Source: Thermoleophilia bacterium (GTDB lineage Bacteria; Actinomycetota; Thermoleophilia; Gaiellales; Gaiellaceae). From it: 39,281 nucleotides of DNA. The stretch lies in assembly GCA_014534345.1 (NCBI GenBank), contig JACVRR010000011.1:1-39281 (forward strand), written 5' to 3'. Positions 9,016 through 17,331 of this stretch are shown here, in pieces (the first letter of the stretch is position 1; each line of letters starts with the position of its first letter). The translations under genes were made by a program, and so were the position numbers. Below the pieces are notes generated by a model. That model ran no database searches, had not been told where the DNA came from, and saw nothing but the letters and a program-made list of their open reading frames with translations.

Positions 9016-10293
9016 CTAGCCCGGGTACATCTTCGAGAGCAGCTCGACCGGCACGAGCGAGGTCGCGGACGCCTCCTGCGGGTAGCCCTCGACGCACGAG
9101 TCACGCTCGGCCTGGTCCTGGAGCTCGACCGGGAACACGATCTCGGGCGGGATCTCGGCGCCCTTCAGCTTCATCATCCCCGCCGTGAGCGCGACCCTGA
9201 TCTGCGAGTTCCCGGCCGTGTAGTAGTAGACCTTCAGGTTCGGGTTGTCGAGGTCGTTGACGGCACAGCCGAGGCCGACGTCGTCCGTCCGCATCGTCAG
9301 CACGGCGTCGAACGGCTTCCCGGCCGCCTTGTACGCCGCGACGGCGCCTTGCGCCATGCCGAGCCCGTACTCGTAGCTCCAGCCCTTGATGTCGGGATGG
9401 CGGGCGAGGATCCCGGCCACGACCTCCTGCACCTTGGACGAATCCCAGTTGGTCGCCTCCTTGGCGACGACCTGGATCTCGTCGTTCAGCTCCGGCTCCT
9501 CGCACTTCTGCCAGCCGAGCGAGAGCGGGTTCCCCGGGAAGCCGCCCAGGAAGGCGATCTTGCCCGAGCCGACCTCCTCGTTCATCACGTTGGCGAAGGC
9601 CTTGCCGAGGTTGCACGTGTCCTCGCCGACGACCGTGGTGTAGTTCTCGCCCGGCCCGGTCACGTAGCCCCAAGCGTAGGTGGTGACCGGGATGCCGGCC
9701 TCGGTGGCCTCCTTGAACACCGGCAGCATCGCGTCGCCGAAGTCGGGGTACGTGACGATCACGTCGACGCCCCTGGAGATCGCGGCCCGGAAGTCGGTCA
9801 GCGCCTGGTCGGGATCGGACTGGGCGCTCGTGTAGATGATCTCGCCGATCTCGGGGTAGGTCAGCGCCTGGAGGATGAACTCCATCTTCGAGATCTCGCG
9901 GTAGATGTTCTCGCCGAAGCCCTCGACGTAGCCCACGGTGAGCTCGCCGTCGGTGCCGGTCTTGCAGCCGTTGTTTCGCCAGCACCGAAGCGCCAGCTCC
10001 TGGTCGACGTCGTCGTCGGCGCGGCCGTAGGCGGCCAGCGCGATGTTGCGGGACATCTCGTCCTCGGGGAGCAGCTCGGCGTCGAAGAGCGTCTTCTCGA
10101 GCAGGGCCTCGTCGGCCTCGTAGACCTCGCCGAACTCGCCGTCGCCCGTCGTCTCGCCGGTGGTCGCGCCCGGCCCCGCCTCGTCGTCGCCGTCGTCGCC
10201 GCCGCACCCCGCCGCGACGAGCGCGAGCGCCGCGACGAGCAGCCCCAGCACCAGCCAGTACCGCCTCCTGGGAGGCCCGGTTCGTAGGTGCAC
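9016..10293 (-). CDS. ABC transporter substrate-binding lipoprotein (periplasmic-binding sugar family)
   Basis: Lipobox ALVAAGCGG; SBP-like fold (ISRGVDVIVTYPDFGDAMLPVFKEATEAGIPVTTY). GTG start with AGAAAGGAG RBS. Confidence 0.85.
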   Translation of the reverse strand: MHLRTGPPRRRYWLVLGLLVAALALVAAGCGGDDGDDEAGPGATTGETTGDGEFGEVYEADEALLEKTLFDAELLPEDEMSRNIALAAYGRADDDVDQELALRCWRNNGCKTGTDGELTVGYVEGFGENIYREISKMEFILQALTYPEIGEIIYTSAQSDPDQALTDFRAAISRGVDVIVTYPDFGDAMLPVFKEATEAGIPVTTYAWGYVTGPGENYTTVVGEDTCNLGKAFANVMNEEVGSGKIAFLGGFPGNPLSLGWQKCEEPELNDEIQVVAKEATNWDSSKVQEVVAGILARHPDIKGWSYEYGLGMAQGAVAAYKAAGKPFDAVLTMRTDDVGLGCAVNDLDNPNLKVYYYTAGNSQIRVALTAGMMKLKGAEIPPEIVFPVELQDQAERDSCVEGYPQEASATSLVPVELLSKMYPG

Positions 10294-10315
10294 CTTCCGT
10301 CTCCTTTCTGTCGTC

Positions 10316-11437
10316 TCAGAGCTTTCCGGGATCGACTGGGTGGTGCTCGGGCGGCGGCGCCTCCGCGGGCGCACCGGGATGCTCCGGCGGCCGCAGCAGG
10401 CGGCCGAGGACGGCGGCCACGCGGTCGCCCGAGACGAGCATCCCGGCCACGATCGCGGCGCCGAAGACGACGAACTGCATCGCCGTCGACAGGCCCAGGA
10501 TCCGGAGCATCTGCGTCAGCAGCGTGAGCGCGAGCGCCGCGACCCAGGTCGAGGTCGCGCTCGCCAGGCCGCCCGCCAGCGACGCGCCCGCGATCACGAC
10601 CGCGGCGATCGGCGCGAGCAGGTAGGCGGCGCCGAAGCTGGGGTCGATGCTGATCCGCACGCCGGCCAGCAGGACCGCCGCGACCGCGTACAGCGTCCCT
10701 GCGGCCGCGTACGCGAACACGACGTGCGTCCGCACGCGGATCCCGGCCATCCACGCCGCCCGCGGGTTGGCGCCCACCGCCTGAAAGCGCCGCCCGGCGG
10801 CGGTGTAGCGGAGGGCGAGCGCGACGAACGCGGTCAGCAGCACGCCGACCCAGAACACCCAGCTGACGCCCAGCGGCTTGTCGCCGGCCCAGGAGGAGAG
10901 CGCCTGCGGCACGTTCGACTCGTTCGCGATCCCGCGCGAGTAGCTGAGCCCGAGGGCGAGCACGACCTGCCCGACGGCGAGCGTGACGATCAGCGGGTTG
11001 AGACGCAGCACGCCGACGAGGACGCCGTTCGCGAGCCCCACGACGGCGCCCAGGCCGAGGCAGGCGAGCACGGCGAGCGCGAGCTGGTCGTCGGAGCCGG
11101 CCGCCACCCCGACCACGAGGTTGCCGCCGAGGAACATGACGCCCGGGATCGACAGGTCGATCCCGGCGTGCATGATCACGAGCATCTGCCCGAGCGCGGC
11201 GACGGCCAGGATCGTCATGTACGGGAGGACGAAGCCCCACGACGTCCCCTGGAGCGTCTCGGGTGCGACGACGGCCGCGATCGCGATCAGGAGGGCGGTT
11301 GCGATCCAGATCGGCAGGAAGCGGGAGCCCACCAGCGCAGCGGTGACCACGGGCGCCAGCCGGCTGCCACCGGCGAGCGCCGCGACGCTGCCCGTCCCGC
11401 CCGGCGCGCTCACGGACCGCCGTCCGAGCAGCCGCAC
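10316..11437 (-). CDS. ABC transporter permease (RbsC/BPD_transp_2 type), second copy
   Basis: Multi-TM; MHAGIDLSIPGVMFLGGN and VVIAGASLAGGLASATSTWVAAL. Confidence 0.87.
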   Translation of the reverse strand: MRLLGRRSVSAPGGTGSVAALAGGSRLAPVVTAALVGSRFLPIWIATALLIAIAAVVAPETLQGTSWGFVLPYMTILAVAALGQMLVIMHAGIDLSIPGVMFLGGNLVVGVAAGSDDQLALAVLACLGLGAVVGLANGVLVGVLRLNPLIVTLAVGQVVLALGLSYSRGIANESNVPQALSSWAGDKPLGVSWVFWVGVLLTAFVALALRYTAAGRRFQAVGANPRAAWMAGIRVRTHVVFAYAAAGTLYAVAAVLLAGVRISIDPSFGAAYLLAPIAAVVIAGASLAGGLASATSTWVAALALTLLTQMLRILGLSTAMQFVVFGAAIVAGMLVSGDRVAAVLGRLLRPPEHPGAPAEAPPPEHHPVDPGKL

Positions 11438-11527
11438 GGTGATTCGACGCGAGTCACGACCGTCTCGCCGACCGGCACGATCTGCGTTCGCGCTCCTCTT
11501 GCCGCCCTAGCCCGTGCCAGAAGCGCA

Positions 11528-11557
11528 ATTCTCAGCACGCGCGCGCGAGGGTGTCAA
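11528..11557 (-). promoter_or_regulatory. candidate sigma70-type promoter of the ABC importer operon
   Basis: Minus strand TTGACA (11557-11552), 18-bp spacer, GAGAAT (11533-11528). Confidence 0.45.
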
Positions 11558-11580
11558 CCGAGACCGAACGCCGACGCCTC

Positions 11581-11651
11581 CGGAGGGGCCGGTCGTCCAG
11601 GGGCGCTGAACGCCCGCCTACGGCAAGTGACGCGTCGCCCCGGCCCCTCCG
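11581..11651. repeat. 12-bp perfect inverted repeat CGGAGGGGCCGG/CCGGCCCCTCCG with nested GGGCG-CTGAA-CGCCC hairpin
   Basis: Arms 11581-11592 and 11640-11651; nested arms 11601-11605 and 11611-11615. Lies between two divergent candidate promoters. Confidence 0.6.
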
Positions 11652-11667
11652 TTTATGCTCGCTGCAC

Positions 11668-11787
11668 ATGCGGCGGCGTGGCGCAGCTGCGGGCGAGGCG
11701 GGGGCGGCCGAGACGAGGACGGGTTCCGCCCCGGCGCACGCGTCCCCGCCCACTTCGGTGTCAGGCAAGCGAAGGAGGGAGCCATGA
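11668..11787 (+). CDS. putative 39-aa leader ORF upstream of the amidohydrolase
   Basis: TATGCT (11654-11659)-N8-ATG; TGA overlaps the amidohydrolase ATG as ATGA (11784-11787). Confidence 0.35.
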   Translation: MRRRGAAAGEAGAAETRTGSAPAHASPPTSVSGKRRREP

Positions 11788-13151
11788 GCTCCGAGCGGCT
11801 TCTGATCCGCAACGGCTTCGTCGTCTCGATGGACGCCGAGGTCGGGAACGTCCCCTACGGCGACGTCCTGGTCGAGGATGGCACGATCGCCGAGATCGGC
11901 CGCGGCCTCGACGTGTCCGAGGCGGAGGACGTGGACGCGACCGGAATGATCGTCATGCCGGGGTTCGTCGACACGCACCGGCACACCTGGCAGACGCCCG
12001 TTCGCGGCGTGCTTCCGTGCTGCACGCTCGACCACTACTTCGCGGTGATGCTCGGCAGCGTCGGCGGTCACTACCGGCCGGAGGACGTCCACGTCGGCAA
12101 CTACGCGGGCGCGCTCGAGGCGCTCAACGGCGGGGTCACGACCCTGCTCGACTGGTCGCACATCAACAACACGCCCGACCACTCGGATGCGGCGATCCAG
12201 GGTCTGAAGGACGCGGGCATCCGCGCCGTCTACGCGCACGGGGTCCCGACGGGCGGCGAGTGGTGGGCGTTCAGCGACCTGGAGCACCCCGAGGACATCC
12301 GCCGCATCCGGGACACGTACTTCTCCTCCGACGACGGGCTGATCACGCTCGCGCTCGCCGCGCGCGCTCCCGGCAACTCGAACTTCGAGGTCGCCAAGCA
12401 CGACTGGGAGCTGGCGCGCGAGCTGGGCATCCGGATCAGCGTCCACGTCGGCATGCGCCTGACGAACGTGCACGTGACCCACGTCAAGAACATGCACGAG
12501 CTCGGGCTGCTCGGCCCGGACACGACGTACATCCACTGCACCGACTCGACGGACGAGGAGCTCGACCTGATCGCCGAGACCGGCGGCACTGCCTCGGTCG
12601 CGCCCTACGTGGAGATGCTGATGGGCCACGGCCCGCCGCCGACCGGCAAGCTGATCGCGCGCGGCGTGCGGCCGTCCCTCAGCGTCGACGTCGTCTCGAG
12701 CGTCCCGGGCGAGATGTTCACGCAGATGCGCACCGCGCTCGTCCACGAGCGGATCGGCGCGTTCACGGCGACGCCGGACGAGCCCTTTTCGCCCGCGCTC
12801 TCGCACCGGGAGGTGCTGGAGTTCGCGACGATCGAGGGCGCCCGTGCGTGCGCGCTCGAGGACAAGGTCGGGTCGCTCGCGCCCGGGAAGCAGGCCGACA
12901 TCGTCCTGCTCAACGTGCAGGCGATCAACACCTCGCCGATGGTCGACCCGGTCGGCACGATCGTCGTGTTCGCGGATACCTCGAACGTCGACTCGGTGTT
13001 CGTCGCCGGGCGCGCCGTCAAGCGCAACGGCGAGTTCGTCGGCCACGACCTGAACCGCGTGTTCGAGCGGCTCGAGGAATCACGGAACCACATCCTCTCG
13101 GGCGGCGGGTTGCTGCCCGAGTGGGCGGCGGGCCCGATGGCCGCCGTCTGA
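11784..13151 (+). CDS. amidohydrolase-superfamily enzyme (TRZ/ATZ / cytosine deaminase-like)
   Basis: GFVDTHRHTWQ (HxH), ISVHVG, TYIHCT, SVDVVSS; urease-like N- and C-terminal flanks. RBS GAAGGAGGG. Confidence 0.87.
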   Translation: MSSERLLIRNGFVVSMDAEVGNVPYGDVLVEDGTIAEIGRGLDVSEAEDVDATGMIVMPGFVDTHRHTWQTPVRGVLPCCTLDHYFAVMLGSVGGHYRPEDVHVGNYAGALEALNGGVTTLLDWSHINNTPDHSDAAIQGLKDAGIRAVYAHGVPTGGEWWAFSDLEHPEDIRRIRDTYFSSDDGLITLALAARAPGNSNFEVAKHDWELARELGIRISVHVGMRLTNVHVTHVKNMHELGLLGPDTTYIHCTDSTDEELDLIAETGGTASVAPYVEMLMGHGPPPTGKLIARGVRPSLSVDVVSSVPGEMFTQMRTALVHERIGAFTATPDEPFSPALSHREVLEFATIEGARACALEDKVGSLAPGKQADIVLLNVQAINTSPMVDPVGTIVVFADTSNVDSVFVAGRAVKRNGEFVGHDLNRVFERLEESRNHILSGGGLLPEWAAGPMAAV

Positions 13152-13161
13152 TCGTCGTTCT

Positions 13162-13197
13162 CGGGCCCGGCTCGCGCCGGCGGGCGAGCCGGGCCCG
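13162..13197 (+). terminator. strong hairpin, 14-bp perfect stem with 8-nt loop; no U-tract
   Basis: CGGGCCCGGCTCGC-GCCGGCGG-GCGAGCCGGGCCCG. Confidence 0.5.
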
Positions 13198-13229
13198 CTC
13201 GACCGCTCCGCGGCGAAAGGAGGTAGGCA

Positions 13230-13931
13230 GTGGCCGGTGGCAGCGTCCTCGTCGTCGGCGGCACGCAGGGCCTCGGGCGCGAGCTCGCCCAGGAGTACGC
13301 CGACGCCGGGCGCGACGTGGTCGTGACGGGGCGCGAGCGCGCCCGCGCCGAGGCGGCCGCGCGCGAGATCGGCGGCTCGACGCGCGGGGTCGGCTTCGAC
13401 CTCGCGGAGCCCCGCACGATCGCCGACGCGCTCGCCGACGTCGCGGACGTCGAGTACCTGGTGCTCGCGGCGATCGAGCGCGACACGAACTCGGTGCGCG
13501 AGTACGACATCGAGGGCGCGCTCCGCCTGGTCACGCTCAAGGTCGTCGGCTACACGGAGGTCGTCCACGCGCTCCTGCCGCGTTTGCAAGACGACTCCGC
13601 GATCCTCATCTTCGGCGGCCTCGCGCGCGACCGGCCCTATCCCGGCTCGACCACCGTGACGACCGTCAACGGCGCGGTCACCAGCCTGGTGCGCACGCTC
13701 GTCATCGAGCTGGCGCCCACCCGTGTGAACGCGCTCCACCCGGCGATCGTCGGCGACAGCCCCCAGTGGCGGAACATGCCCGAGGAGCGGCACCGGGCGC
13801 TGGTCTCGCGAACGCCGATCGGGCGGCTGGTGACGATGGCCGAGATCGTGCACGCCTCCCGCTTCCTGCTCGAGAACCAGGGGATCAACGGCCTCAACCT
13901 GCCGGTCGACGGCGGCTGGCTCTGCACCTAG
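13230..13931 (+). CDS. short-chain dehydrogenase/reductase (SDR)
   Basis: VVGGTQGLGRELAQEYADAGRDVVVTGR, C-terminal INGLNLPVDGGWL. GTG start with AAAGGAGGT RBS. Confidence 0.85.
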   Translation: MAGGSVLVVGGTQGLGRELAQEYADAGRDVVVTGRERARAEAAAREIGGSTRGVGFDLAEPRTIADALADVADVEYLVLAAIERDTNSVREYDIEGALRLVTLKVVGYTEVVHALLPRLQDDSAILIFGGLARDRPYPGSTTVTTVNGAVTSLVRTLVIELAPTRVNALHPAIVGDSPQWRNMPEERHRALVSRTPIGRLVTMAEIVHASRFLLENQGINGLNLPVDGGWLCT

Positions 13932-13989
13932 CGCGAGTCGCCGGCAGCGCCGCTGGGCGGCAGGCTCGTGCGCTCTTACACTTGGCGGC

Positions 13990-16900
13990 ATGCCGCTCTG
14001 CCCGCGCTGCGGCGAGGACAACCCTGCGCACGCCCGCTTCTGCCTGAGCTGCGGCGCGCCGCTCACGCCCGCGGCGACCCGCGAGGAGCGGAAGGTCGTG
14101 AGCGTGCTGTTCGCCGACCTGGTCGGCTTCACCGGGCGCGCGGAGGCGCTCGACCCGGAGGACGTGCGCGCGCTGCAGGACCGCTACTGGGGCCGCCTGC
14201 GAGCAGAGCTCGAGCGCCACGGCGGCACGGTCGAGAAGTTCATCGGCGACGCGGTCGTCGGTCTGTTCGGCGCACCGGTCGCGCACGAGGACGACCCGGA
14301 GCGCGCGGTGCGGGCCGCGCTCGCGATCCGCGACTGGGCCCGGGGGCAGGAGCGTCTCCAGGTGCGGATCGGCGTGACGACCGGCGAGACGCTCGTCCGC
14401 CTCGATGCGCAGCCGCTGGCCGGCGAGGGCATGGCCTCCGGCGACGTCGTCAACACGGTCAGCCGCCTCCAGGCGGCGGCGCCGGCGAACGGGATCCTCG
14501 TCGACGAGACGACGTACCGAGCGACGAGACACGCGATCGAGTACCGGGATGCCGACACCGTGCGGGCGAAGGGGAAGCCGGAGCCCGTTCCCGTTTGGGA
14601 GGCGGTTGCGGCACGGGCCAGCCTCGGTGTCGACGTCGCCCGCGCGCACCGCGCCTCGCTGGTCGGGCGGGAGCGAGACCTGACCGTCCTTCGCGAGGCG
14701 TTCGCGCGCGCGCGCCACGAGCCGGCGCCGCAGCTGGTCACCCTGGTCGGTGTGCCGGGGATCGGCAAGAGCCGACTCGTCCACGAGCTGAGGCGGTCGC
14801 TCGACGCCGAGCCGGACCTGGTGCGCTGGCGGCAGGGCCGCTCGCTTCCCTACGGCGACGGTGCCGCCTTCTCGGCTCTCGCGGAGATCGTCAAGGCCGA
14901 GGCCGGCATTCTCGAGACGGATGTCGCGGACGACACCGCCGCCAAGCTCGCGCGGGCCGTCGAGCGAACCGCGCCCGACGAGGCCGAGTGGCTCGCGCGG
15001 CACCTGCGCCGGCTCGTCGGGCTCGGGGCCGGAGAGACGGCGGGCGCCGACGTCCGAAACGAGGCGTTCGCCGCCTGGCGCAGCTTCCTCGAGGCGCTGG
15101 CCGAGGAGCGGCCGTCGGTGTTCGTCTTCGAGGATCTCCACTGGGCGGATGACGGGCTGCTCGACTTCGTCGACCACCTCCTCGAGTGGGCAGGCCCCGC
15201 CCCGCTCCTAGCCTTGTGTACCGCGCGGCCGGAGCTCCTCGAGCGCCGGCCCGGCTGGGGCGGCGGGAAGCGGAACGCCGTGACGCTCGCTCTACCGCCG
15301 CTCGACGAGCGCGAGACGGACGCGCTGCTCGACTCGCTGCTTGCGCCGGCGCGCGCCGACGACCGGGCCGCGCTGCGTGAGCGCGTCGGAGGCAACCCGC
15401 TCTACGCCGAGCAGTTCGCACTCCTCGTCGGCGAGCGAGACGCGGGCGCGCAGCCGGCGCTGCCGGAGACGGTGCAGGGGATCATCGCGGCACGGCTCGA
15501 CACGCTGGCCGCCCCGGAGAAGCGGCTGCTTCACGGGGCGTCGGTCTTCGGCAAGGTCTTCTGGGAGGGAGCGGTGGTGGCGGTCGACGGCGTCGACCGG
15601 GAAGCGGCCGAAGCCGCGCTGCACCGCTTGGCGCGGAAGGAGTTCGTCGAGCGCGCCCGGCGCTCGTCCGTCGAGGGCGAGCGCGAGTACGCGTTCCGGC
15701 ACGTTCTCGTCCGCGACGTCGCGTACGGCCAAATTCCGCGCGGCGCCCGCGCTCACCTGCACGAGCGGGCGGCCGCGTGGATCGAGTCCCTCGGCCGAGC
15801 CGAGGACCACGCGGAGATGCTCGCCCACCACTGCGTCAGCGCGCTCGGGCTCCGCGAGGCGATGGGCGAGCGGCCGGAGCCGCTCGTCGAGCGCGCCGCG
15901 CTCTGGCTCGCTCGCGCCGGCGAGCGCGCCGCCGCCGTCTACGCGTTCCCCGCCGCAGCACGCCACTTCGAGCGCGCGCTCGACCTCGTGTCCGAGCACG
16001 ATCCGCGGCGCCCCGAGCTGCTCTTCGGGTACGCGCGCGCGCTCTTCGGGAGCGGAGACGAGAAGCGTCGCGAAACGCTCGAGACGGCCCGGCAGGCGCT
16101 GCTTGCCGCCGGGGACGTCGAGGGCGCCGCAGAGGCCGACGCGCTCCTCGCCGAAGTCGCCTGGCTCGAAGGGGGGAAGGCCGATGCGCACCTGGAGCGG
16201 GCGATGACCCTCATCGCGGACTATGCGCCGTCGGCGACGAAGGCGCGCGTGATCGCGGCTTGCGCGCGCTTCCGCATGCTCGCTCAGGAGCCGGAGGCGA
16301 TCGACCTCGCGCGGCAGGCACTCGCACTCGCCGAGGCGCTCGACCTCGCCGAGACCCGCGCGAACATCATGATCACGTTGGGGACGGCGCGCTGGTTCGC
16401 CGGCGACACGAACGGCGCTTCCGATATCGAGCGCGGCCTACGCGGTGCGCTCGAGCACGGCTCGCTCTTCGCCGCGCAGCGGGGATACACGAACCTGGCG
16501 ATGGCGGTCGGCCGAGAAGGCGACCGCGCGCGGCGGTTCGAGCTGCTCGAGCAGGCTGAGGTGGTTGCCCGACGCCTCGGGGATCGCCAGCAGCTCCGGT
16601 ACGTGCAGCCGCAGCTATCGGGAATGAGGTTCGCGCAGGGGGACTGGGAAACCGCCCTGCGCGAGGCCGACGAGTTCATCGCCGAGTGCGAGGCGGGTGC
16701 GCCTCACGTCCAAGAGGCGTACGTGCGCGGGAGGCGCGCGTGGATCCGCCACGCGCGGGACGACGTGGAGGGCGCGACCGCAGACTCCGAGCGGGCGCTG
16801 ACGCTCGCGCGCGAGACAGGTGCTGCGGAGGCGCTCGTCTCGACCCTCGCGACGACAGTCGAGATCCAGGTGAATCTCGGCCGGCTGCGCGAGGCGCGTG

Positions 16901-17313
16901 AGCTGGCGAACGAGGCGCTCTCTCACGATCCGGCGCTGGTCGCGAACTCCATCCTGTTCTCCCTCGCACTGGCCAGCGAGCCGCTCGGCTTGAGCCGGGA
17001 CACCTTGGCGCCCCACGTGGCGCATATCGCGATTCCGGAGGAGCGCGAGCGAGTGGAGCTCGCGCTTGCACGGGAGTTCGCGGCGCTCGCCGAGCGCGAG
17101 TGGGAGCCTCTCTGGAAGGCGGAGGTCCATCGACGGGCCGCCGCCGAGGAGCTCAGCAAGCGGCGCCGCGCCCGCGAGGCCGAGGGGCACGCCGAGAAGG
17201 CTCTGGCGTTCTACCGCTCCGTCGGAGCGACGCGCTTCGTCCGCGAGAGCGAGGACTTGCTCGCCCGAGCACGCGAAGCGGCCGGCGAACGCGGGACGCG
17301 CGTGAGCACGTGA
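13990..17313 (+). CDS. zinc-ribbon / class III adenylate cyclase / AAA ATPase / TPR-like regulator
   Basis: CPRCGEDNPAHARFCLSCG; CHD VLFADLVGFTGR..VEKFIGDAVVGLFG..GDVVNTVSRLQ; P-loop VGVPGIGKSRL; long helical-repeat C-terminus. Confidence 0.88.
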   Translation: MPLCPRCGEDNPAHARFCLSCGAPLTPAATREERKVVSVLFADLVGFTGRAEALDPEDVRALQDRYWGRLRAELERHGGTVEKFIGDAVVGLFGAPVAHEDDPERAVRAALAIRDWARGQERLQVRIGVTTGETLVRLDAQPLAGEGMASGDVVNTVSRLQAAAPANGILVDETTYRATRHAIEYRDADTVRAKGKPEPVPVWEAVAARASLGVDVARAHRASLVGRERDLTVLREAFARARHEPAPQLVTLVGVPGIGKSRLVHELRRSLDAEPDLVRWRQGRSLPYGDGAAFSALAEIVKAEAGILETDVADDTAAKLARAVERTAPDEAEWLARHLRRLVGLGAGETAGADVRNEAFAAWRSFLEALAEERPSVFVFEDLHWADDGLLDFVDHLLEWAGPAPLLALCTARPELLERRPGWGGGKRNAVTLALPPLDERETDALLDSLLAPARADDRAALRERVGGNPLYAEQFALLVGERDAGAQPALPETVQGIIAARLDTLAAPEKRLLHGASVFGKVFWEGAVVAVDGVDREAAEAALHRLARKEFVERARRSSVEGEREYAFRHVLVRDVAYGQIPRGARAHLHERAAAWIESLGRAEDHAEMLAHHCVSALGLREAMGERPEPLVERAALWLARAGERAAAVYAFPAAARHFERALDLVSEHDPRRPELLFGYARALFGSGDEKRRETLETARQALLAAGDVEGAAEADALLAEVAWLEGGKADAHLERAMTLIADYAPSATKARVIAACARFRMLAQEPEAIDLARQALALAEALDLAETRANIMITLGTARWFAGDTNGASDIERGLRGALEHGSLFAAQRGYTNLAMAVGREGDRARRFELLEQAEVVARRLGDRQQLRYVQPQLSGMRFAQGDWETALREADEFIAECEAGAPHVQEAYVRGRRAWIRHARDDVEGATADSERALTLARETGAAEALVSTLATTVEIQVNLGRLREARELANEALSHDPALVANSILFSLALASEPLGLSRDTLAPHVAHIAIPEERERVELALAREFAALAEREWEPLWKAEVHRRAAAEELSKRRRAREAEGHAEKALAFYRSVGATRFVRESEDLLARAREAAGERGTRVST

Positions 17314-17331
17314 GGCGCGTCGTAGCCGCGC

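Noticed and set aside
13162-13197. Riboswitch between amidohydrolase and SDR
   Set aside because: A single long perfect hairpin fits a terminator or processing/insulator stem better than a multi-helix aptamer.
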